DNA of 30,180 nt from Bacteroidales bacterium UBA1219 (lineage in GTDB: Bacteria > Bacteroidota > Bacteroidia > Bacteroidales > P3): positions 1-30,180 of the forward strand of contig DBXF01000037.1 of assembly GCA_002309295.1 (NCBI GenBank), read 5' to 3'. Positions 15,207 to 22,233 of the stretch are shown here, one piece after another (positions within the stretch are counted from its first letter, which is position 1; each line of letters opens with the position of its first letter). The position numbers and the translations under genes were made by a program. Below the pieces are notes generated by a model. That model saw only the letters and a program-made list of their open reading frames with translations. It did not search any database and was not told where the DNA came from.

Positions 15207-17576
15207 CTATCTTTTTACGATTTTTGTTGCGCCCAGCGGCTGATCATCGTTGTAGGCAACCAAAAAATAAACTCCGTTGGACAAACGAGAAAGGTCGATA
15301 ACCCGTTCCGCTGTGGAAATCAGGCGTTTGCCTGTTATGGAAAAGACTTCGAAACGTGCGTTTCCACCTGCGTTCAAAATCTCAACCAAACCCGTTGTGG
15401 GATTGGGGTAAACGGCAATTTGCTCGCTTACAGCATTTTCCAAACCCAACACCGAAGTCGCACTGGCGGAATACATCGATGTGTTGCCCTCTTGGTCGGT
15501 AACGGTAGCCACGAAACGTGTGCCGATAGAGCCTCCGAAAGCCGACACCCGCCATTGTCCCTGTGCATCGGGCGTTGTGCGACCAACAAAATTTTTGCCT
15601 TGCGGCAGAAGGCTTACAGTATCGTTGGCGTCACACTCAAACACCTCTACCACAGCATTTTGCGGACTACTCACAGATGTAGTGCCCGAAACCACCGAAT
15701 ATCCGGAATTAGGGTCGTGGCCGGCTAAGGTTATCACCGGAGGACGCACGCCACCGTTGCAGCCGTTGCCCATAAAAAAGATTCCGGCGTAACGGTTGCT
15801 ATAAATCCGGTTTTCGGAAAAAGTGTTGAAACGGGTTGCAGCGTCGGTGAGCACAAGGCCGGTGGAGTCGTTGTTTGCGATGATGTTGCCCGTGCCCGCT
15901 CCCCCAACCATAGTGTGCGTGGCACCGCCTCCAATCACCAATCCCGCCGCACCGTTTCCAAGGGGCGTAAGACCGTCAGCCCCCACACCTATCTTATTGT
16001 TTTTCAATACATTACTATCGGCTTGGTCGGTAATAACCACTCCATAGCCAAGGTTGCTGGAAATCACGCAGTTATCTATGGTGAGGTGTTTCACCAAAGC
16101 ACTTACGATAATGCCGTTGCCGTTGGGCAAAGAATTTTGTCCGGAAACATCCACGCCGATGTAATTGCCTGTAATGCTGTTGTTTTCGGTTCCTGCATCG
16201 GTAACTTCGATGCCTGCGTACAGGTTGCCCGATAACAGGTTTCGGTCGGCGGCCGAAGTACCTCCTATTATATTGTCCTTGGCGTCGGCGGCAAGCATCA
16301 GACCTACGTCGTTGGGCAAAGCCACAGTGCCGGAAGCATCGGTGCCTACTTTGTTTCCACGAAAGATATTGGCGTCGGTGCCGCGGGTAACGATGAAAAG
16401 TCCATAGCTACGGTTTCCGCTCAACACATTGTTTTCCATTGTGTTATGATTCGACGAGCCGTCAACGCAGATGCCAGTGGCATTAGGAACTGACAAAGTT
16501 CCAGTTACATCGGTGCCTATGTAGTTGCCGCAGATGTTGTTTTGCGAGCAGTTGCCGTAATAGATACATCCGTACACACGGTTGCCGCTTATGATGTTGC
16601 GTTCCTGCGGCGTGTTTCCGCCTATGATGTTGTGTCGCCCTGTTGTGTTTATCTCCACGCCGTTGGCCTGAATGGAGGAGTCGGGGGCAAATTCGAAAGT
16701 GTAGGTGCCTGTGGCGTCGAGACCTATGTAATTGCCACACACGATGTTACTGTCGGCAGATTCGATATAGACACCTATTTCGTCGTTGGCCGAGATGATG
16801 TTGCGCTCGGCGGCTGTGGTTCCGCCGATGCGGTTGCTGTTGGCGTTGGTCATTATAATAATGCCGTAGTGGTTGCTTAAAGCCGAATCGCCAAGGGCGC
16901 TAACGCCGATGCGGTTGCCTTTCACCACGTTGTTGCGGGTGCCGCTGCCTTCCATCACAATGCCCGCCGAGGTGTTGCCCGAAATAACATTGTTCGAAAT
17001 TACGGCGTTGCGCGCATAACCGAGGTTGATAGTGCCGTAGGTGCCGCCCGAAAGTCCTATGCCGTATGTGTTTGGGAAAGGTGCGCGGCCATCGGGGGCT
17101 GTGCCTATGTAGCAGTCGCTCACAGTGCAGCGGTTGGCTCCGAACAGAAGCACGGCGTACTGGAAACCGCCTATTACAAAGCCTTTTATGGTAATACCAG
17201 CACTGGCCACACGGAAACACGACATCAGGTTGAGGGTGTCGCAGGTTAGCACCACCTCCGGTCCAAAGGGATTGGTATTGCCTTTGTTGGTGGTCTGCGA
17301 AGTTCCGTCGATGGTTATATTGTTGACAATCAGGAAATACGGTAGCTCCGACTGCAGATGAATGGTAAAAGTGCCGCTGGCGGAGTCGTAGCCTGCATCG
17401 GTGAACGGTATATTGAAACTGATGGTGTGGTTTCCGCCAAACGAGGCATTGGCATTGGTAATGGCCTGCCGCAACGAGCCCGCGCCCGTGTCGGCAGTGG
17501 TGGTAACGGTGTAGGTGTTCGAAAACACAAAGGAAAAACAGCAGATAGCTATCAAAAAAGAAAAAATATGTTTCAT
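15207..17576 (-). CDS. Right-handed beta-helix surface protein with T9SS sorting domain (copy 1)
   Basis: The product (789 aa from ATG 17576; the frame opens 7 codons earlier) has signal peptide MKHIFSFLIAICCFSFVFS, then TYTVTTTADTGAGSLRQAI. A beta-helix follows (about 100-620) with many coils such as AERNIISANDEIGVYIES, QERNIISGNRVYG and ADRNLLSGNLYAG, alternating with GNYIGTDVTGT-like turns. Residues about 630-705 form an Ig-like stretch. The C-terminal 72 residues are a T9SS type A sorting domain (IAVYPNPTTGLVEILN ... KIVKR). It is the closest relative of the next gene downstream, with three bases between them, so the two are probably co-transcribed after a tandem duplication. No catalytic polysaccharide-lyase residues could be identified by eye, so an adhesin or binding role is as likely as an enzyme. 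Confidence 0.9.
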   Translation of the reverse strand: MKHIFSFLIAICCFSFVFSNTYTVTTTADTGAGSLRQAITNANASFGGNHTISFNIPFTDAGYDSASGTFTIHLQSELPYFLIVNNITIDGTSQTTNKGNTNPFGPEVVLTCDTLNLMSCFRVASAGITIKGFVIGGFQYAVLLFGANRCTVSDCYIGTAPDGRAPFPNTYGIGLSGGTYGTINLGYARNAVISNNVISGNTSAGIVMEGSGTRNNVVKGNRIGVSALGDSALSNHYGIIIMTNANSNRIGGTTAAERNIISANDEIGVYIESADSNIVCGNYIGLDATGTYTFEFAPDSSIQANGVEINTTGRHNIIGGNTPQERNIISGNRVYGCIYYGNCSQNNICGNYIGTDVTGTLSVPNATGICVDGSSNHNTMENNVLSGNRSYGLFIVTRGTDANIFRGNKVGTDASGTVALPNDVGLMLAADAKDNIIGGTSAADRNLLSGNLYAGIEVTDAGTENNSITGNYIGVDVSGQNSLPNGNGIIVSALVKHLTIDNCVISSNLGYGVVITDQADSNVLKNNKIGVGADGLTPLGNGAAGLVIGGGATHTMVGGAGTGNIIANNDSTGLVLTDAATRFNTFSENRIYSNRYAGIFFMGNGCNGGVRPPVITLAGHDPNSGYSVVSGTTSVSSPQNAVVEVFECDANDTVSLLPQGKNFVGRTTPDAQGQWRVSAFGGSIGTRFVATVTDQEGNTSMYSASATSVLGLENAVSEQIAVYPNPTTGLVEILNAGGNARFEVFSITGKRLISTAERVIDLSRLSNGVYFLVAYNDDQPLGATKIVKR

Positions 17577-17724
17577 CGTTATTTTGTTTATTGACAATCT
17601 AATAACGCTAAAAACGCCCTTGTTATTATTTTAAGCAACTTTTTTTGTACAACAAAAGCCCACAATTTTCACAAAACATCAGTTCGTGGCAAAAATCCAA
17701 TTTCCTATTTCCGAATTAAAACCG

Positions 17725-17732
17725 TATATTTG
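17725..17732 (+). promoter_or_regulatory. -7 promoter element (TATATTTG)
   Basis: An exact TAnnTTTG on the plus strand would start transcription near 17737-17739. That coincides with the first possible GTG of the next ORF and argues for a later start or a leaderless mRNA. No TTG is found at the expected -33 position. Confidence 0.45.
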
Positions 17733-17736
17733 AGCC

Positions 17737-18183
17737 GTGAAACGAAATATCAACATATCGGTGAAAAGTGCTGTAAACCACTTATTTGCAGTCAAAGCTC
17801 CTGCTCTTTTGCTGGTGCTGTTGATGTTGTTTGTCGCAAAAAACGACCTGTTTGCCTCCAATCGAAACGCATTGCACGGCACTGGCGACTCCTCCGACAC
17901 GCTTTACCAGCCTCTGCCCGTTACCCTCACCCCGTGCAGCGACATGCTTTTTGTGGTGCCCAACGAAACCATTGTCGCACCTCCCACAAACGGCGGCCGC
18001 ATAGTAAGCCGCAACAACGGGGCTTCGCTGTCTTCCAACCTGAAAATCCAATCGGCACGATATGCCTCCGCTCCGTTGTATCTCATATTAGAGAAACGAA
18101 GGTTGGGTAGAGACTTCCGTCTGAATGCTTTCGGACGCAACATCGATTATTACGTTTATTTCCTGAACATCCTAAAACTTTGA
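17737..18183 (+). CDS. Secreted or membrane-anchored small protein (hypothetical)
   Basis: I do not recognise this protein. From GTG 17737 it has 148 residues; an in-frame GTG at 17761 gives 140 residues, a shorter N-terminal region and room for a 5' UTR behind the TATATTTG element, so that start may be the true one. No ATG is available before residue 30. The N-terminus holds a strong hydrophobic segment (APALLLVLLMLFVA), then LFASN, fitting a Sec signal peptide or anchor. The rest is polar with a single Cys (TPCSDMLFVV) and a basic C-terminal part (LEKRRLGRDFRLNAFGRN). It is divergent from the beta-helix pair and heads a rightward cluster of small envelope genes, though 123 bp separate it from the next one. 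Confidence 0.5.
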   Translation: MKRNINISVKSAVNHLFAVKAPALLLVLLMLFVAKNDLFASNRNALHGTGDSSDTLYQPLPVTLTPCSDMLFVVPNETIVAPPTNGGRIVSRNNGASLSSNLKIQSARYASAPLYLILEKRRLGRDFRLNAFGRNIDYYVYFLNILKL

Positions 18184-18257
18184 TTTTAAGTCTATTACTT
18201 TTTTGCCATAGCTGAGAACACCATTGCAAGCCTGTTTCCAGCTATTATTATCGTGTA

Positions 18258-18286
18258 CTGCTACAAGCAGTTACACATTGTGTTAC
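18258..18286 (+). promoter_or_regulatory. Inverted repeats upstream of the two-TM protein pair
   Basis: CTGCT-ACA-AGCAG (18258-18270) is a perfect small palindrome. It is followed at once by TTACACATTGTGTTAC (18271-18286), which contains outward-facing versions of the TTACACA/TGTGTTA half-sites seen in the operators at 19.9 kb. Both lie 20-50 bp before ATG 18307. An operator role is inferred only. Confidence 0.3.
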
Positions 18287-18306
18287 ATTTAAATCAAAGA
18301 TAAAAA

Positions 18307-18822
18307 ATGGAAAAAACAGAATTCAAAAGCATAGACAAATACATTTACGAACTGCCCGACATACGCAAGCGACTTCGCCCCATATATTGGGCGTGGGGCT
18401 GCGTACTATGCGGCATGGCAGGTTTTCTGCTCAACCGGACGATACCAACCCACGGACAAGGCCTGTCGGCACTTATTGCGGCGCTTGTCGTTGTCGGCAT
18501 TTTCGGTGCGGGCACAATAGTGGCATACTATCTTATCGGCGACTGTAAAGCTCCCTATTACAAGCCGTTGCACCGATTGCTCACACGCGAGTATTTCTTC
18601 TACTCCAGAAACGAGAAAAGCCAGCTGTTCGAAATGTTCGACAAAAAAGATATGGCTGCCATCGACAAGGTGAAAAAAAACGCCTTGCCCGACTATACTT
18701 TTGTCCGCTATTCCGACAAGGACGAAAAGGTGTATTTCGCCCAAATCTTCGAAAGCAAGAACGGCAAAGAGATTCCCGCAACGGAGGTTATTATGATAAA
18801 AAACGACAAAACAAACTCTTAA
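18307..18822 (+). CDS. Two-helix membrane protein, paralogue A (hypothetical)
   Basis: The 171-residue product has a short basic and acidic N-terminus, two membrane helices (about 27-45, IYWAWGCVLCGMAGFLLN; about 53-77, LSALIAALVVVGIFGAGTIV) and a soluble C-terminal domain of about 90 residues. That domain reads YFFYSRNEKSQLFEMFDKKDMAAIDKV, then VYFAQIFESKNGKEIPATEV. The same arrangement and matching landmarks (DMAAID / DFASLE; FAQIFES / FAALQMYES) occur in the next gene, so the two seem to be diverged copies. Only 12 bp separate them, indicating one operon. Both soluble domains should be cytoplasmic. No known family was recognised and no function is proposed. Confidence 0.7.
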   Translation: MEKTEFKSIDKYIYELPDIRKRLRPIYWAWGCVLCGMAGFLLNRTIPTHGQGLSALIAALVVVGIFGAGTIVAYYLIGDCKAPYYKPLHRLLTREYFFYSRNEKSQLFEMFDKKDMAAIDKVKKNALPDYTFVRYSDKDEKVYFAQIFESKNGKEIPATEVIMIKNDKTNS

Positions 18823-18834
18823 ACACAGAACACC

Positions 18835-19368
18835 ATGGAAAACATACAAGAATATCTTGAAAAAATGTGCGACGAAAAAACTCTCGAAAAGAGACGTGCA
18901 AACGCAGTGATACCCGTCTGCCTCGTTTTGGCAGGGACTGTAGTCCTACTATACGGCATTTTAGCAGAATTGTCCGACACCATCTCCAACGCATTGATAA
19001 TCATTGGATTTATGGTAGCATTGCTCGGCTTTGCAATGGTTTTCCGACTTTTCGACAAAAAATCGGGACACTATGTGTATGCCCCCACCAAAAGCCGCAT
19101 ACGCACCCGCGACATCTACATCAGTTCTTCCGACAAGGAGACGTGCCGCAAAATCCTCGAAAACAGCGATTTCGCAAGTCTCGAGAATGTCGGTCGTAAC
19201 AACAACTCGCTGACGATGCTCAAAATCGCCATCTCCGACGACAACCATTTCGCCGCCTTGCAGATGTACGAGAGCGACATGGGCTACTCCCCTACTACCC
19301 AATGCGTTACAGCCCACGATTCCGAAGTGGCACACGTAAGGAACTTCCTGAACAAGCCACTGCAATAG
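18835..19368 (+). CDS. Two-helix membrane protein, paralogue B (hypothetical)
   Basis: The 177-residue product mirrors its upstream neighbour. A charged N-terminus (MENIQEYLEKMCDEKTLEKRR) precedes two membrane helices (about 24-45, AVIPVCLVLAGTVVLLYGIL; about 51-71, ISNALIIIGFMVALLGFAMV) and a soluble domain (YISSSDKETCRKILENSDFASLENV ... HFAALQMYESDMGYSPTTQ). The second helix is followed by a basic stretch, FRLFDKKSGHYVYAPTKSR, in line with a cytoplasmic C-terminus. It is the last gene of the rightward cluster and ends at a strong bidirectional terminator. The family is not recognised. Confidence 0.7.
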   Translation: MENIQEYLEKMCDEKTLEKRRANAVIPVCLVLAGTVVLLYGILAELSDTISNALIIIGFMVALLGFAMVFRLFDKKSGHYVYAPTKSRIRTRDIYISSSDKETCRKILENSDFASLENVGRNNNSLTMLKIAISDDNHFAALQMYESDMGYSPTTQCVTAHDSEVAHVRNFLNKPLQ

Positions 19369-19374
19369 GCCGAA

Positions 19375-19405
19375 AAAAAGGGAGCCCGAATTGGACTCCC
19401 TTTTT
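19375..19405. terminator. Bidirectional intrinsic terminator
   Basis: AAAAAGGGAGCCC and GGACTCCCTTTTT form a 12-pair stem with one mismatch around GAATT. Poly-A on the left and poly-T on the right make it work on both strands. It ends the two-helix membrane protein operon and the converging DUF6717-like gene. Confidence 0.85.
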
Positions 19406-19440
19406 CCATAATACAACTTCAGATTGGGGCTTTGCGAAAG

Positions 19441-19869
19441 TTATTCCTCGGAACTACATTTCTTAATGTAGATGTACTTCGGATATTCGCCCAGGACGAA
19501 CAGCGTTACGGGGCAAACCCAGATGTCGCGCGTCCAGCCTTCCAGTCCCGACACTGCGTAGGTGCTGCCCGAAGTAAGGCCGTGCTCCTTTTGTGTCAGC
19601 TTGAAATAGCCTTCGTGTTCTTCCTCTTTTTTGGCGGGTATCACTTTCACTTTGGTTGTCTTGTTGTCGTCGGAGAGAAATTCGCACAACTCGTCAGAAC
19701 CCGAAACCATCAGGAGGTTGTGATGGTCGAAAGGCCAGTTCGGAAAATCAACATACCACAATCCATCCTCCTCGTGATTGAACTTGAGTTCGTACTCTTT
19801 CTTCCTTCCAAATACATTGCGAGCCATTGCAGCTGCTCCGTGTCTCAAATCGTTTAATGTGTAATTCAT
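19441..19869 (-). CDS. DUF6717-like cytoplasmic protein
   Basis: The 142-residue product has no signal peptide or membrane segment. The core reads DGLWYVDFPNWPFDHHNLLMVSG ... GLEGWTRDIWVCPVTLFVLGEYPKYIYI. This fits my recollection of the DUF6717 family (a GLWVFDD-type start and a W-P-Al-Leu-F..YF..P..I end), but I could not run a search. An inserted charged loop (KKEEEHEGYF) lies in the middle. Function is unknown. The gene is single, ends at a shared terminator and is preceded by an unusually elaborate palindrome array (19881-20004). This suggests tight transcriptional control, perhaps in response to a small molecule or stress, or by its own regulator elsewhere. Confidence 0.7.
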   Translation of the reverse strand: MNYTLNDLRHGAAAMARNVFGRKKEYELKFNHEEDGLWYVDFPNWPFDHHNLLMVSGSDELCEFLSDDNKTTKVKVIPAKKEEEHEGYFKLTQKEHGLTSGSTYAVSGLEGWTRDIWVCPVTLFVLGEYPKYIYIKKCSSEE

Positions 19870-19880
19870 AACTTTAATTT

Positions 19881-19903
19881 ATTTGTGTTAAACTTACACA
19901 AAT
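19881..19903. promoter_or_regulatory. Operator-like palindrome O1 upstream of the DUF6717-like gene
   Basis: Arms ATTTGTGT and ACACAAAT are perfect inverted copies around a 7-bp centre (TAAACTT). The site lies 12 bp before the start codon, downstream of the predicted transcription start, where a bound protein would block elongation. Arms and spacing are identical to O2. Confidence 0.6.
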
Positions 19904-19922
19904 ATCCAAACAATGTCCGTGC

Positions 19923-19953
19923 CAAACTATTTTCGACTGATAATTTGTGTCAA
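19923..19953 (-). promoter_or_regulatory. Candidate promoter of the DUF6717-like gene
   Basis: On the minus strand a TAGTTTG (19923-19929, one base shorter than TAnnTTTG) follows TTG (19951-19953) after 21 bp. The TTG lies inside palindrome O2. Predicted start is near 19916-19918. The -7 element is imperfect. Confidence 0.35.
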
Positions 19954-19965
19954 TTTGACACAAAT
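19943..19965. promoter_or_regulatory. Operator-like palindrome O2 upstream of the DUF6717-like gene
   Basis: Arms ATTTGTGTCA and TGACACAAAT are perfect inverted copies around ATT. The 8-bp outer arms are identical to O1 and the centres are 62 bp apart, about six helical turns, so both sites face the same side of the helix. O2 covers the likely -33 position. Confidence 0.65.
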
Positions 19966-19976
19966 ATGTAAAATAT

Positions 19977-20004
19977 TGACAGATTTGTCATTACAAAAAT
20001 GACA
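19977..20004. repeat. Overlapping TGACA/TGTCA inverted repeats
   Basis: TGACA-GATT-TGTCA (19977-19990) overlaps TGTCATT-ACAAA-AATGACA (19986-20004), so one TGTCA half is shared by two mutually exclusive palindromes. They continue the TGTCA/TGACA core of O2 upstream and may be further operator sites. Confidence 0.5.
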
Positions 20005-20025
20005 TTTTGGCGGAAAAGATATAAA

Positions 20026-20055
20026 AAAAGGGTATCCTTTTTGGACACCCTTTTA
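20026..20055 (-). terminator. Intrinsic terminator of the C10 protease gene
   Basis: On the minus strand AAAAGGGTGTCC pairs with GGATACCCTTTT (one mismatch, loop AAAAA) and is followed by a T-run. It lies 20 bp beyond the stop codon at 20075. Confidence 0.8.
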
Positions 20056-20074
20056 TATAAGGTAATTCGTTGAA

Positions 20075-22201
20075 TTATTTCTTCACAACCACCTTATGAG
20101 CGGGCTTGTCGCCTACCTGAATCAGGTAAACGCCGCTGGTGGGAGCAACGAAAGTCTTAATGTTGTCGGAAGTGTTGTCGGTGGCAATCACACGGCCGCT
20201 GTTGTCGATAAGACGAACCGTCTGGTTCTCGGCACCGGTAATGGTGATATAGCCTTTACCGTTGGTTATCGAATAATCGTCGACAAATTCAGCTTCGGTG
20301 ATTCCCACAGGAGCACTTGTGTAAGCATTAATCAACTGTATTGCCCAGCTGTTGGAATAGCTCACAGGCGACCATGATGTTCCGTTCGAGCTACGCATTT
20401 TGCTGTATTGGTTTCCGCTATATTCTGCAAGAGGTATGCAGTAGATTGTTTGAGATGAGGTGTTGGTGTATTTCAACACAACCCAAAGAGGTTTGTTGGC
20501 GTTGATAGTGGGTGTTGACGAGCCAAGACCTGCGCTTATATAACCAAGGTTGTTAGTGTTTGTTAAAGACAATGAACCGCTAAGTATAGGAGAGCCGCTC
20601 GGTGCTGTCGCTCCATCATTGTAAATATAAACTGTGTATGTTCCAGTATAGCGGGCATAGAACAGAACGTGTGTGGGTCTGCGGCTTGCTGTAAGTGCCG
20701 AAGTCGGGAATTTGACACCCCAGTATAATGTGTTGCCAGCTCCCAATCCAAGATATGAAGACGGATATGACTTTGTGTGATACAGTGTGTCGCCAGAGAT
20801 GAGTTCCAGCTGGGCTGTGAGAGTAACGTTGTCGTTGATAATGAACTGACGCGGGTTGTCTGTAGCACCGTCGCTCCATTGTTTGAAACGGTAGCCTTCG
20901 TTGGTGTTCGCCACCAAAGAAACGGTGTCGTAAGCATTGTAGGAGCTGCCTCCGTTGACACTTCCGTAAGATGAGTTGTTCGCATTAGCATTAACGGTGA
21001 ACGAGCTACCTGTAGCAGCGGGTTTCACACCCAACAATGCGGTGTTGCGGTAGTTGTAGTTGTTGGTCTGGTTTCCGCCTGCTCCACCGCCGGTGGGATT
21101 CAAAGCGCCCATAGTAAAATGTCCGTTGTATCTGCCGCTCCAACCCCAGTTCACATGGAATTGGTTGCTGTTGTTGTATCCGTCGAGGACGAAAGAGTGT
21201 CCGGCGCTGTTGTCGAATCCACTGTAAATAATGGGACGCGGCGTGCTGGCATCCAATTCTGCCTTAAGCAAGGCAATCCATTGAGCATCGGTATAATCTG
21301 ATTTCGAAGCGGAATGCAAAGTGCAGGAATATTTGAAATAGGTCTTAAGAGCCTCTTCTGCCGAAGGATAGCCCATATAACCATAGTTCTGCATAGCGCC
21401 ACCACTACCGGTTGTGCCATAATCCATCTCTATTGCCACGCCAATATGGTACAGCAATGTTGCTATGGCATCGCGCTGCGTGGTGCTACTCGACGACGAA
21501 AGTGCGTTAGGCATGTTGCTCCAAGCGTATGTAGTATTGGCGAAATTGGCGCTAAGAGTGGTTCCCGTGAAACTCGACTGATATGAGTGCGAGAGACGAC
21601 CCGTTGTGGGATGTTCCCAATATTTCATCACCTGTGCGGTAGCCACGGCAGTACAACCTGCGTAAGGTTTCTTTCCGCTGGAGTCGGGACACATGTAGTT
21701 GTAGGTGCGGTTGGTGTTCGAACCCTGATCCCAAGTCGTTGTGAGCAGAGCATTCACAGCTTTCTCTCCTCTGCGGGGATTGGGAGCTCCCTCTATCAGA
21801 CGTTTCCATTCTGCTGCGATTTCTGCCGAAGCAGCGATGTCGTCGGCAATAAGCTGGTCTATCTGCCAGTCGTAGTGACGGAACCATTCGTCGATATGCT
21901 CTGGCAAATCGGCGGGGTCGAAAGTGTTTTCGATAGAATATCCAATTACCGGCACAGCTCTGTCGTCGGCGGAGAGGATAACAAAACCGTCGCCCTGAGC
22001 TGCTTTGAAGAAATACAAGTTGCGGTAAGGCATCTGTGAAGTAACGTCCACCAGATCCACGGAGCTGGAGCCGCCGCGTTCGATGAAGAGGTTTTTAGCC
22101 ACCTTGCGGGCTGTAGCAGCATCCACAGGGTCGGCTTTCGATGACATTGAGCCGCACAGAGCGACTGCCAATGTCAGCACGGAAAAAAGTACTTTTTTCA
22201 T
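20075..22201 (-). CDS. Secreted C10-family cysteine protease (streptopain/interpain-like) with T9SS sorting domain
   Basis: The product (708 aa) has a signal peptide (MKKVLFSVLTLAVALCGSMSS), a Spi-like prodomain (about 25-145) and a C10 peptidase domain. The nucleophile is Cys183 in YAGCTAVATAQVMKYW and the catalytic His is H335 in NSAGHSFVLDGY, followed by FHVNWGWSG. Residues about 400-465 form a bacterial GSV-type repeat (YGSVNGGSSYNAYDTVSLVA ... GYRFKQWSDG). An Ig/jelly-roll-like region follows. The C-terminal 75 residues form a T9SS sorting domain (VRLIDNSGRVIATDN ... VYLIQVGDKPAHKVVVKK). The zymogen should be matured after export and degrade peptides at the surface. The frame stays open 166 codons into frdB, but ATG 22201 starts the signal peptide. 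It follows frdB by 32 bp. Confidence 0.93.
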   Translation of the reverse strand: MKKVLFSVLTLAVALCGSMSSKADPVDAATARKVAKNLFIERGGSSSVDLVDVTSQMPYRNLYFFKAAQGDGFVILSADDRAVPVIGYSIENTFDPADLPEHIDEWFRHYDWQIDQLIADDIAASAEIAAEWKRLIEGAPNPRRGEKAVNALLTTTWDQGSNTNRTYNYMCPDSSGKKPYAGCTAVATAQVMKYWEHPTTGRLSHSYQSSFTGTTLSANFANTTYAWSNMPNALSSSSSTTQRDAIATLLYHIGVAIEMDYGTTGSGGAMQNYGYMGYPSAEEALKTYFKYSCTLHSASKSDYTDAQWIALLKAELDASTPRPIIYSGFDNSAGHSFVLDGYNNSNQFHVNWGWSGRYNGHFTMGALNPTGGGAGGNQTNNYNYRNTALLGVKPAATGSSFTVNANANNSSYGSVNGGSSYNAYDTVSLVANTNEGYRFKQWSDGATDNPRQFIINDNVTLTAQLELISGDTLYHTKSYPSSYLGLGAGNTLYWGVKFPTSALTASRRPTHVLFYARYTGTYTVYIYNDGATAPSGSPILSGSLSLTNTNNLGYISAGLGSSTPTINANKPLWVVLKYTNTSSQTIYCIPLAEYSGNQYSKMRSSNGTSWSPVSYSNSWAIQLINAYTSAPVGITEAEFVDDYSITNGKGYITITGAENQTVRLIDNSGRVIATDNTSDNIKTFVAPTSGVYLIQVGDKPAHKVVVKK

Positions 22202-22233
22202 TTCTTTACTTTTTGTTTTGATTTTTATGTTTA

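Noticed and set aside
13900..17050. Regularly recurring words suggesting a CRISPR array or DNA satellite
   Set aside because: The periodicity comes from protein-coding beta-helix coils (RNIISGN, IGTD), the spacing varies, and the frame is open throughout.
17730..18110. 126-codon overlapping frame in the same region as the hypothetical secreted protein
   Set aside because: It starts at a TTG and translates to a shuffled Arg/His-rich sequence without signal peptide; the other plus frame has a clear hydrophobic N-terminus.
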